Below are positions 9,036 to 15,543 of a stretch of DNA of 64,000 nt, one piece after another. A model generated the notes under the pieces. The model was not told the DNA's origin. It was given only the letters and a program-made list of their open reading frames with translations, and made no database searches. Numbering within the stretch: position 1 is the first letter of the stretch; every line of letters begins with the position of its first letter. Made by a program: the position numbers and the translations under genes. Source of the stretch: an uncultured Sphingomonadaceae bacterium (GTDB taxonomy: Bacteria > Pseudomonadota > Alphaproteobacteria > Sphingomonadales > Sphingomonadaceae); the NCBI GenBank assembly GCA_947501695.1, contig CANMWO010000001.1, positions 930,001 through 994,000 of the forward strand. Direction: 5' to 3'.

Positions 9036-9820
9036 AATTGTTGGTTCACAAATTGCAGCATTTCATCGGTGGCAGAGATCATTTTGCTGTTCACTTCGTA
9101 GGCGCGCTGGGTCTCGATCATATCGACTAGCTCTTCGACGATGTTGACGTTAGATTGCTCCAGAAAACCGGACCGTAAACTACCGCGACCTTCTTCGTTG
9201 GCTGCGCCTGCTTGTGGTTCGCCACTGGCTTCGGTTTCGGCCAATAGATTGTCACCCATCGGATTGAGACCAGCGGGATTGACAAAAGACACCGTTTCTA
9301 TCTGACCCAGTTCGGTAATTTCAGTGTCGCCGGCTAGGGCGGCAGAGACGGTGCCATCACTACCTATGGTTATACCAGTGGCGCCTTCCGGTATCTGAAT
9401 TTCGGGGATGAGAGGAAGTCCGCCTGCTGTAACAATAATGCCTTCGGATGTTCGGCTGAAATTGCCAGCTCTGGTATAACCAATTTCCCCGTCCGGCATT
9501 TCCACTTGAAAATAACCGGGGCCTTCAATGGCTATGTCGAGCGTATTACCTGTCGTTTGTAGCGTGCCTTGTGTTTCTATCCGCGCGGTCCCTTGAACGG
9601 CAACGCCCGTACCGAGTGACAATCCGATGGCATATCGGTTCTGTGCATCTACCGGAGCGCCAGGCGTGATGTTGTGTTGATAAACCAATGTTTCAAAGCT
9701 GGCACGTTGCCGCTTGAAACCATTGGTGTTCACGTTCGCGAGGTTATTGGCGATCACGCGCATTTTTACATTTTGCGCGTCCAATCCGGTGCGCGCGACT
9801 TGCAGGGCTCCGTTACTCAT
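9032..9820 (-). CDS. flgG: Flagellar distal rod protein FlgG
   Basis: Axial protein of the distal rod, exported by the flagellar type III system (262 aa, standard for FlgG). The N-terminal D0 block NVKMRVIANNLANVNTNGFK and the C-terminal block SNVNIVEELVDMIETQRAYEVNSK are characteristic, and the protein ends in the canonical QFVNQQL. The middle contains the GPGYFQVEMPDGEIGYTRAG domain shared by FlgE/F/G. It follows flgF with a 13 nt gap. Confidence 0.96.
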   Translation of the reverse strand: MSNGALQVARTGLDAQNVKMRVIANNLANVNTNGFKRQRASFETLVYQHNITPGAPVDAQNRYAIGLSLGTGVAVQGTARIETQGTLQTTGNTLDIAIEGPGYFQVEMPDGEIGYTRAGNFSRTSEGIIVTAGGLPLIPEIQIPEGATGITIGSDGTVSAALAGDTEITELGQIETVSFVNPAGLNPMGDNLLAETEASGEPQAGAANEEGRGSLRSGFLEQSNVNIVEELVDMIETQRAYEVNSKMISATDEMLQFVNQQL

Positions 9821-9833
9821 CTTCCGTTCCTTT

Positions 9834-10586
9834 CTAACTGTTCGGCAGTTGCATCAGGCTCGCGCCGCTACTGTCGATATCTTTGGCTGTGGAGAGAAAT
9901 TTGACCTGCGTTTCCCAAGCCCGGCTCGCTTCGATCATATCGACCAAGGATGCAGTCATATTGACGTTGGATCCTTCCAGCGCTCCGGACGTAAGATTGG
10001 CGTCGGCATCGATGGGCAGGGCGCCGCCGCCCCGAACCCGAAACAGATTGTCATGCCCTTTGACGATGTCACTGCCGGTGAACGATACGAGCGCTACCCG
10101 ATCAATCTGTTGCATCTCGCCATCAATATCACCTTGTGGTAGAATCCAGACACCGCCATCCTTTGCGATGCTGATCTTGTCGGAGGGTGGAATAATCAGC
10201 GGACCAGCTTCACCCATTACAGGATCGCCTGCACCGGTGGTGACTAACCCAGTTTCACTCAACTGCAGATCACCACGTCTGGTATAAGCCGGTTCTCCAT
10301 TGCCACTCTGAACCGACAGCATAGCATCCCCGCCCATTGCAATATCGAGGGGCCGACCGGTATTGGTAACAGACGCTGACGTGAGATCAGCAGCCAATAC
10401 CCGCTCATAGGCGATGGCCCGGCTGTCAAATTCGGCGCTGCTTAGATGTCTGGCTTTTGCATTGATAATTTCGGCCCGAAAGCCAGTAGTTCCAGCATTA
10501 GCCATGTTATTGGCAATGGCTGTTTGACGCGCCATTATTCCTTGCATCGCGGTCAGGCTGCCATGGATCATTTTGTCCATTTTCAA
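9834..10586 (-). CDS. flgF: Flagellar proximal rod protein FlgF
   Basis: Proximal rod protein of 250 aa. The rod/hook-family N-terminal block is MQGIMARQTAIANNMANAGT followed by TGFRAE; the C-terminal block is GSNVNMTASLVDMIEASRAW. It lacks the longer Thr/Asn-rich stretches of FlgG and the FQANAQ motif of FlgE, and its place between flgE and flgG fits FlgF. Together with FlgB, FlgC and FlgG it builds the rod. Confidence 0.94.
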   Translation of the reverse strand: MKMDKMIHGSLTAMQGIMARQTAIANNMANAGTTGFRAEIINAKARHLSSAEFDSRAIAYERVLAADLTSASVTNTGRPLDIAMGGDAMLSVQSGNGEPAYTRRGDLQLSETGLVTTGAGDPVMGEAGPLIIPPSDKISIAKDGGVWILPQGDIDGEMQQIDRVALVSFTGSDIVKGHDNLFRVRGGGALPIDADANLTSGALEGSNVNMTASLVDMIEASRAWETQVKFLSTAKDIDSSGASLMQLPNS

Positions 10587-10601
10587 ACTCTCCGGATTTT
10601 A

Positions 10602-11432
10602 TCAGACCTGCAGGTTGATGATGGTTTGGGTTAGCGTATTGGCTGTTTCAATCGCTTGTGCGTTGGCCTGGAAATTACGCTGTGCGCCGATTAGGGAGAC
10701 AAGTTCTTCAGTAAGATCGATATTGGCACGTTCCAGAAGGCCAGAGCGAACCTCACCGATTGGCCCCTGACCAGCGCCGTTGATTTGCGGATCACCGCTT
10801 TCGCCAGTCGCTTGCCAATGTGCATCTCCAATTGGCCTTAAGCCACTGGAACTGGTGAACGAAGCCATAGCCATAGACCCGAGGTTGAGTGTGTTGCCGT
10901 TTGCAAATGTCGCCGTAACCAAGCCACTATTTGCGATCGAGATATTGGCAAGTACTGCCGTCGGATCAGCTGGATCAAATTCGGGGATTTCGAAGTCAAT
11001 CATACTACCGATCGCAGTGGAGGTGATATTGCCATTGGCATCAACGGGCAATAGCTGTACCTTGCTGCCCAACGTGTCGACAACTTCTCGATCGGCGTTA
11101 ACGTCGAAAACGCCATTGCGGGTGAAACTCGTTTCCGAACGCGGGGGTTGACCGCGAACGACGAAGAAGCCTTCTCCTGCAACGGCAACATCTAATGTTC
11201 TGCCAGTTGATTCCAAAGTGCCTTGCGAAAATTGTTGGGTAATGCCGTTCAGTCTTACACCTTGGCCCGCCACTGTTTTTGTGGATTGTGTTGGTGAAGC
11301 TGCGAACAGGTCGCCAAATACCGCGCGACTTCGTTTAAAGCCGACCGATCCAGCGTTGGATACATTGTTGGAAATGGTCGACAGATCTGTTTGGGAAGCC
11401 TTAAGACCAGATAGGGATGTATAAAATGACAT
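10602..11432 (-). CDS. flgE: Flagellar hook protein FlgE (compact form)
   Basis: Subunit of the flagellar hook. The start MSFYTSLSGLKASQTDL at 11432 has GGAG 8 nt upstream; the longer open frame up to 11657 shows no FlgE homology. N-terminal block: LSTISNNVSNAGSVGFKRSR. C-terminal block: ERANIDLTEELVSLIGAQ followed by RNFQANAQAIE, which is specific for FlgE. At 276 aa it is clearly shorter than enterobacterial FlgE (about 400 aa) and seems to keep the D0/D1 core but little of the D2 surface domain. Flanked by flgD and flgF, so the identity is safe despite the size. Confidence 0.93.
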   Translation of the reverse strand: MSFYTSLSGLKASQTDLSTISNNVSNAGSVGFKRSRAVFGDLFAASPTQSTKTVAGQGVRLNGITQQFSQGTLESTGRTLDVAVAGEGFFVVRGQPPRSETSFTRNGVFDVNADREVVDTLGSKVQLLPVDANGNITSTAIGSMIDFEIPEFDPADPTAVLANISIANSGLVTATFANGNTLNLGSMAMASFTSSSGLRPIGDAHWQATGESGDPQINGAGQGPIGEVRSGLLERANIDLTEELVSLIGAQRNFQANAQAIETANTLTQTIINLQV

Positions 11433-11461
11433 GAGAATTCTCCATGATTTGAGGGCGTAAT

Positions 11462-12097
11462 TTAACGGAGGCGGATTGCTTCTGAGAGCCAGAACTCTCC
11501 GCGGGGAGTTATCAAGCGGGCGTTGGAACCATCTGTTGGAGACTGGACGGCCTCGACCTTGGCCCATGAAGAAAGCCCTGCAACAACGCCGCCATTCACG
11601 CGTACCTTGAGTTGGCCGTGGTCCAGTGGCTGGCCAGTGCCGTCGAGAGCATCCCAATCGAAGGCAATCGATCCGGCTTTCTGTTCACCCAATTCGATGG
11701 CTTGGACAATTTCGCCGCGATCATTCAAAAAGTCGATGGAAAGATTCTTAGCGGGTGCTGCGAGATAAAACTCACCGGCATATTGGCCTGCTTCATTCGG
11801 TACGGCGATATTGCCGGGAACTAATACGTTTCTTCCCAACCAGCTTGATGCATCGCCGATACGATTATTCTCATATAATTTCTTCAGCGACCCATTCATT
11901 TCTTCAATGCCAGCCACGGTCGAGAATTGTGCCATTTGCGCTACCATATCGTTGCTATCTAGAGGCTTGAAAGGGTCCTGCATTTTTAGCTGCGCCGTCA
12001 TCAGGCGAAGGAACGCGGCTTGATCAAGGTTGCTACTTGAAAAACCCGTCGCGGCAGTGCCTGCACTGGTTGGTGATATATCTGAAATGGTCGTCAT
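11462..12097 (-). CDS. flgD: Flagellar hook-capping / scaffolding protein FlgD
   Basis: Hook-cap scaffolding protein that directs FlgE polymerisation (211 aa). The FlgD signature is near the N-terminus: LDQAAFLRLMTAQLKMQDPF, then KPLDSNDMVAQMAQFSTVAGIEEMN. The C-terminal part carries the FlgD Ig-like/tudor-like region (AFDWDALDGTGQPLDHGQLKV pattern). It shares one base with flgC upstream, and flgE follows after a 29 nt gap. Confidence 0.95.
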   Translation of the reverse strand: MTTISDISPTSAGTAATGFSSSNLDQAAFLRLMTAQLKMQDPFKPLDSNDMVAQMAQFSTVAGIEEMNGSLKKLYENNRIGDASSWLGRNVLVPGNIAVPNEAGQYAGEFYLAAPAKNLSIDFLNDRGEIVQAIELGEQKAGSIAFDWDALDGTGQPLDHGQLKVRVNGGVVAGLSSWAKVEAVQSPTDGSNARLITPRGEFWLSEAIRLR

Positions 12098-12501
12098 TAT
12101 TTGCCCATCCTTATGGTTTCCAAAATTAGTGATTTCGCGGTTTGCAGTACCTGCACGTTGTTCTGATATTGGCGAGCGGCTTCGATCATCTCGATCATTT
12201 CGGTGGCTTCATCGACGCCGGCTTCCCAGACATAACCATCTGGGTCAGCTAGTGGATTTGTTGGGTCATGACGTTTCTTGGGCTGAGTGTCAGATTGGAC
12301 GATCTGTTCGACATCGACCGTGGCCATGTCTGGACCATCAACATGAGTTCGGAAAACAGGCTTGAGCGCTCGAAATGCGTCTGCCTCGCTGTTCGCAACG
12401 GAACGGGCGTTTGCCATGTTCGAGGCGGTTGTGTTGAGCCGGGTTAACTGCGCAGCCATGGCCCGCCCAGAAACATCAAATATGGTGATTGGATTAGTCA
12501 T
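12097..12501 (-). CDS. flgC: Flagellar proximal rod protein FlgC
   Basis: Rod protein of 134 aa, the usual FlgC size. The N-terminal block IFDVSGRAMAAQLTRLNTTA plus NMANARS and the C-terminal block DEATEMIEMIEAARQYQNNV are diagnostic. The middle segment VDVEQIVQSDTQPKKRHDP followed by NPLADPDGYV is the FlgC-specific region. It sits immediately after flgB with no gap. Confidence 0.95.
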   Translation of the reverse strand: MTNPITIFDVSGRAMAAQLTRLNTTASNMANARSVANSEADAFRALKPVFRTHVDGPDMATVDVEQIVQSDTQPKKRHDPTNPLADPDGYVWEAGVDEATEMIEMIEAARQYQNNVQVLQTAKSLILETIRMGK

Positions 12502-12846
12502 CTATTCACCCTTCATCGCGCGACGAAGCGTGCCGAGGCGGCCATCGAGAAAAGATAAAGTAGTGCGATATTGCACAGCGTTTTCCGCGAAGAGCGTTTG
12601 TTCGGTTGACAGTTCAACCGTGTTGCCATCCATGGCAGGCTGTAGAGGGATGCGATAACCGATATGGCTCGTCGCGCTGTCGCTTAGTGTGGTTCCATCA
12701 ACAACCGATGCGATGGCCTTGTCAAAGTCCAGATCGCGGGCCTTGAAATGAGGCGTAGCTGCATTGGCGATATTGGATGCCAGCATATTGAGTCGCTGCG
12801 ATCGCAGCGCCAGCGCATCCCCGTAAATACCGAATATCTTGTCCAT
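12502..12846 (-). CDS. flgB: Flagellar proximal rod protein FlgB
   Basis: Rod protein of 114 aa and first gene of the leftward flg operon. It shows the FlgB blocks LALRSQRLNMLASNIANAAT with PHFKARDLDF, and the ending LFAENAVQYRTTLSFLDGRL, though shortened relative to E. coli FlgB. A near-perfect sigma-54 promoter lies 91-105 nt upstream (12937-12951, minus strand), so this is the head of a sigma-54-dependent unit of at least flgBCDEFGHIJKL. Confidence 0.94.
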   Translation of the reverse strand: MDKIFGIYGDALALRSQRLNMLASNIANAATPHFKARDLDFDKAIASVVDGTTLSDSATSHIGYRIPLQPAMDGNTVELSTEQTLFAENAVQYRTTLSFLDGRLGTLRRAMKGE

Positions 12847-12936
12847 GACTGGAACCGATGCTCCCTTTGTTCAAGGTTAAACGAGTGCCTGCGCAATCCG
12901 TTTTGAAAGGCAGAGCGTGTTTGTCCAAGTCACTCA

Positions 12937-12951
12937 GCAAAGGGTGTGCCA
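12937..12951 (-). promoter_or_regulatory. Sigma-54 promoter for the flgB operon
   Basis: Read on the minus strand the site is TGGCACACCCTTTGC. It matches the -24 (TGGCAC) and -12 (TTGC) boxes with the required N5 spacing. The -12 element is about 90 nt upstream of the flgB start codon. The same pattern and spacing recur before flhA and fliE. Confidence 0.9.
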
Positions 12952-13065
12952 AAGTCCTAATGTCCAGCATTTCTGCCTTTCTTCCGATACGATCAGTTCA
13001 ATGCGTCAAATTATTGCGACATTTTTTTGTCAGTTTGCGCCATTTATTTGGCACTGCCATATTCT

Positions 13066-13728
13066 ATGAAGCCGGAGTTTGACGTGGAGTCGTTGATCGC
13101 CCTTATTGATCCGCTTGCTCTAGCTCTGGTTTGGATAGGGTCGATTGCCGTGGTAGGCCTGCAAGAGGGACGAGCGGGTTTGCTTCAAAGCTTTTCGGCT
13201 TGGCAAGCCCTTGTTCGTTCTGACCCCGCTAGCGATGCACTATCGGCGCGACAGGCATTTCGCCGAGTGGAATCCATTGTTGATACAAAGGGTCTGCAAT
13301 GCATTGATCGCGTCGAAGCGGATAACAGCTTTGTTGCGCATGCCGTTGCCTATCTTGCAAGCGAGCAGGACGTCGGGCGGTTCGCCGCCTGGGCCGAACT
13401 TAATCTGGGTGACCGCGAAAGGCGCCATAACAATATTGTTCGTTTCTGGATGGCGGTTGCGGATGTGTCTCCAGCGATTGGAATGGTGGGGACTATTTTT
13501 GGCCTTGTGCGTCTGTTTTCCGATCTTGATAACGCAGCAAATATGGGTTCGGCGATGGCGTTAGCATTGCTGACAACGCTCTATGGGTTGCTACTATCCA
13601 ATGTTATTGCTGCACCGATATCTTATCGTTTCCAACGGCTTTCATCGGAAGAGTTGAAATGGCAGAGGGTTACAACGGACAAGCTAATTGCACTCGCACT
13701 TCGAAACGAAAAGCAAGCATGCTCGTAA
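13066..13728 (+). CDS. Accessory MotA/PomA-like stator protein
   Basis: MotA/TolQ/ExbB-family membrane protein of about 220 aa. The C-terminal half has a strong MotA/PomA signature: ADVSPAIGMVGTIFGLV, then SAMALALLTTLYGLLLSNV, covering the last two channel helices. The N-terminal part shows only one obvious hydrophobic helix (LIDPLALALVWIGSIAVVG), so the protein is shorter than the motA product at 3.8 kb (287 aa). The start is uncertain: ATG 13066 has no clear ribosome site, whereas GTG 13084 has GGAG at 13074-13077, 6 nt upstream, and may be the true start. The gene overlaps a MotB-like gene by 10 bp and sits between flgB and flgA. A second stator or a flagellum-linked proton channel is the likely role. 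Confidence 0.82.
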   Translation: MKPEFDVESLIALIDPLALALVWIGSIAVVGLQEGRAGLLQSFSAWQALVRSDPASDALSARQAFRRVESIVDTKGLQCIDRVEADNSFVAHAVAYLASEQDVGRFAAWAELNLGDRERRHNNIVRFWMAVADVSPAIGMVGTIFGLVRLFSDLDNAANMGSAMALALLTTLYGLLLSNVIAAPISYRFQRLSSEELKWQRVTTDKLIALALRNEKQACS

Positions 13729-14210
13729 ACCGTGCCAATCGATGGTGCCTTGCTTTTGCTGACCTAAGCCTATTGATGCTTGGCTTTGTAGTTTTATCCT
13801 TTAGCCGCCCATCAACCGTCACAGATGTTGCTTCGATCGCAGCACCGTCGAAGAAGTACGAATGGCCTACTGCATCGCTTTTTGAACCCAGCGAAGCGAT
13901 GCTCACTATGACGGGGAAAGAAAAGGCCAAGGTGGTTGCCAATTCTATCGATGAGCGCTCTGATCGGATAACATTGTCGATCAACGGTGACGCTCAGGCA
14001 TCGGCAAGGCTTGACGCATGGGAATTATCTGCGGCGCGCATGGCTTCTTTTGCACGTGCATTAAAGGATAATGGTGTAGAAGATTTTGCAATCACATTTG
14101 GCGAACAGAACCAAATCGATAATCATGCGCCGCAACAACTAATCGTTTCCGTCGGATATGATCTCCCGAATATTACAGCTGCGGATGGCACGGGGTTTGC
14201 TTCTCAATAA
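13719..14210 (+). CDS. Small MotB-like protein, partner of the accessory stator
   Basis: 163-aa protein starting at ATG 13719, inside the 3' end of the MotA-like gene. One membrane helix near the N-terminus, RWCLAFADLSLLMLGFVVL, keeps the ion-binding Asp (D15) in the FAD motif of MotB/PomB. The C-terminal part has a shortened OmpA-like region (LDAWELSAARMASFARAL, then an ITFGEQNQ segment). I cannot find the peptidoglycan-contact motif GHTD that is obvious in the main MotB. It is therefore either a stator B subunit with a reduced anchor or a related channel partner. Followed by flgA 23 nt downstream, so part of a flagellar unit. Confidence 0.75.
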   Translation: MLVNRANRWCLAFADLSLLMLGFVVLSFSRPSTVTDVASIAAPSKKYEWPTASLFEPSEAMLTMTGKEKAKVVANSIDERSDRITLSINGDAQASARLDAWELSAARMASFARALKDNGVEDFAITFGEQNQIDNHAPQQLIVSVGYDLPNITAADGTGFASQ

Positions 14211-14233
14211 GCATCAACAAAGGAGAAGTGATT

Positions 14234-14752
14234 GTGTCGATTGTGAAACAAATAGTCTTGGCTGGGAGCGCATTGATTGGGATTTCGGGTGCGCCGGTTC
14301 ATGGGAAAACGATAGAACCCCTAACGGCACTTGAACAGCAGTTGGCGTTATTTCTAGGTAAACAGGAAGGCGAAGTTGGTGGCGCTCGAAGCAATATTGA
14401 TCCGCGGTTGAGATTAACGAAATGCACCCAACCACCTATGTTCGAAATGCGGAGTAAAAACCTGGTCATCATAAAATGTGAACCGCTTAACTGGCGTATT
14501 CCGATAGCGCTCGTGCAGCCTGTGGTTAGCAGTCAGGCCTCTTCAAGACGGCAGATGATCGTAAGGCGCGGACAACCGGTATTGCTGATCATAGAGAAAA
14601 ACGGGTTCATGATTTCTCGGCAGATGCATGCTGACCGAAACGGCGAAATCGGCGATATTATCCCCGTCCGAGCGGCACGAAGATCATCTCCGATATTAGT
14701 CGAAATAACAGGGCAGGGTCGAGTTTCCCTCCCATCTTATCAGGCAGACTAA
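14234..14752 (+). CDS. flgA: Flagellar P-ring assembly chaperone FlgA
   Basis: Periplasmic chaperone for FlgI polymerisation into the P-ring (about 172 aa). The N-terminus is a signal peptide (IVKQIVLAGSALIGISGAPV). The C-terminal SAF-like region includes RRGQPVLLIIEKNGFMISRQ and the ending DIIPVRAARRSSPILVEITG, typical of FlgA. Two in-frame GTG starts exist: 14228 (only 2 nt after AGGAG) and 14234 (8 nt after it); I chose the second. It follows the MotB-like gene and precedes flgM. Confidence 0.88.
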   Translation: MSIVKQIVLAGSALIGISGAPVHGKTIEPLTALEQQLALFLGKQEGEVGGARSNIDPRLRLTKCTQPPMFEMRSKNLVIIKCEPLNWRIPIALVQPVVSSQASSRRQMIVRRGQPVLLIIEKNGFMISRQMHADRNGEIGDIIPVRAARRSSPILVEITGQGRVSLPSYQAD

Positions 14753-14807
14753 ATCTAAGCGCCGCGCGCCCGTATTAGAAGGCAAGCATGCCACACAGGA
14801 GACTGTC

Positions 14808-15095
14808 ATGATAGACAAGATAAACTCGGGACGGAGCCCGTCAGCTAGCACGGGACGCATCGATATTGTTCGGCCATTGAGCAAATCTAACAATCCAGTA
14901 AGTTCCAGCATAAAAGAAGCAGCTGGATCTTTAGCCGGGACCGTTAAACATATGGCGCAACAAGGCGCACCGATTGATAATGATCATGTCCACTTCATTC
15001 GAAATGCGATAGCGGATGGCCAATACCCCGTTGATGCTATGTTGATCGCTGACAAGATGATTGTATTTGATCGGTCTGGCACCGACGTTTCATAA
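14808..15095 (+). CDS. flgM: Anti-sigma-28 factor FlgM
   Basis: Small exported anti-sigma factor (95 aa) that holds FliA (sigma-28) until hook completion. The N-terminus is low-complexity and Ser-rich, expected to be disordered. The C-terminal half matches FlgM: HFIRNAIADGQYPVDAMLIA with DKMIVFDRS, the helices that wrap sigma-28. AGGAG lies 7-8 nt before the ATG. fliA itself is encoded at 17.7 kb, so the antagonist pair is in the same supercluster. Confidence 0.92.
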   Translation: MIDKINSGRSPSASTGRIDIVRPLSKSNNPVSSSIKEAAGSLAGTVKHMAQQGAPIDNDHVHFIRNAIADGQYPVDAMLIADKMIVFDRSGTDVS

Positions 15096-15097
15096 TC

Positions 15098-15400
15098 ATG
15101 CTATTGTTGGATCGTCTCGAACAAGCTTTTAACGACTTGAATGATGCCCTGGACGGGCAAGACCCGGAGTCGATCATCGCAGCCGCTGCGGCCATTCGGC
15201 CTTTGGTGTCCGAGATAGAAAAAACGGGCGTTTGGCATGACAATGATGCGGTCAAAAACAGATTGATTGCCCTGTCAAAACTTATTGATGCTGCTCGGTT
15301 CCGGGTCAATAAATTGACGAATTTAAACGAACAGCGCGCCAATAATCTGTCGCTTGCTTTGGGCGTGGGTATATCATCAACCTACGATAGGTTGTTGTAA
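15098..15400 (+). CDS. flgN: FlgN-like flagellar export chaperone
   Basis: 100-aa all-helical protein encoded 2 nt after flgM. It fits FlgN by size, position (flgA-flgM-flgN is the common order) and heptad-rich sequence: LLLDRLEQAFNDLNDALD at the start and a C-terminal RFRVNKLTNLNEQRANNLS helix with the L-x-x-N-x-x-R pattern of FlgN. FlgN escorts FlgK and FlgL to the export gate. Sequence identity to studied FlgN must be low, so the name is based mainly on context. Confidence 0.72.
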   Translation: MLLLDRLEQAFNDLNDALDGQDPESIIAAAAAIRPLVSEIEKTGVWHDNDAVKNRLIALSKLIDAARFRVNKLTNLNEQRANNLSLALGVGISSTYDRLL

Positions 15401-15451
15401 TCCACTCTTTTTAAAGCACATTAATTGTATTTTCAAGGCTAGCTGATCGAT

Positions 15452-15466
15452 TGGCATAAGCTTTGC
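15452..15466 (+). promoter_or_regulatory. Sigma-54 promoter for flhA-fliA
   Basis: TGGCATAAGCTTTGC, preceded by T and followed by T, fits the YTGGCAY-N5-TTGCW consensus. It is 78 nt upstream of the flhA start and inside the 143-nt gap after flgN, so flhA-fliA can be transcribed independently of flgA-flgM-flgN. Confidence 0.9.
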
Positions 15467-15543
15467 TGATCTCAAATTGAACAATATTTGGGATCATTCA
15501 TGCGGCCAAGTCGATCAACATGTTTCGTTAGTGAAACTGTACC

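Noticed and set aside
11433-11657. N-terminal extension of flgE by 75 codons
   Set aside because: The extension runs antisense through flgD, the true FlgE N-terminus follows a good ribosome site at 11432.
13049-13063. TGGCAC-TGCCA-TATT, a possible sigma-54 site before the MotA-like gene
   Set aside because: The -24 half fits but the -12 TTGC is missing, and the start codon is too close.
12847-13065. CRISPR or other repeat array in the divergent flg gap
   Set aside because: No regularly spaced repeats; only the sigma-54 site is supported.
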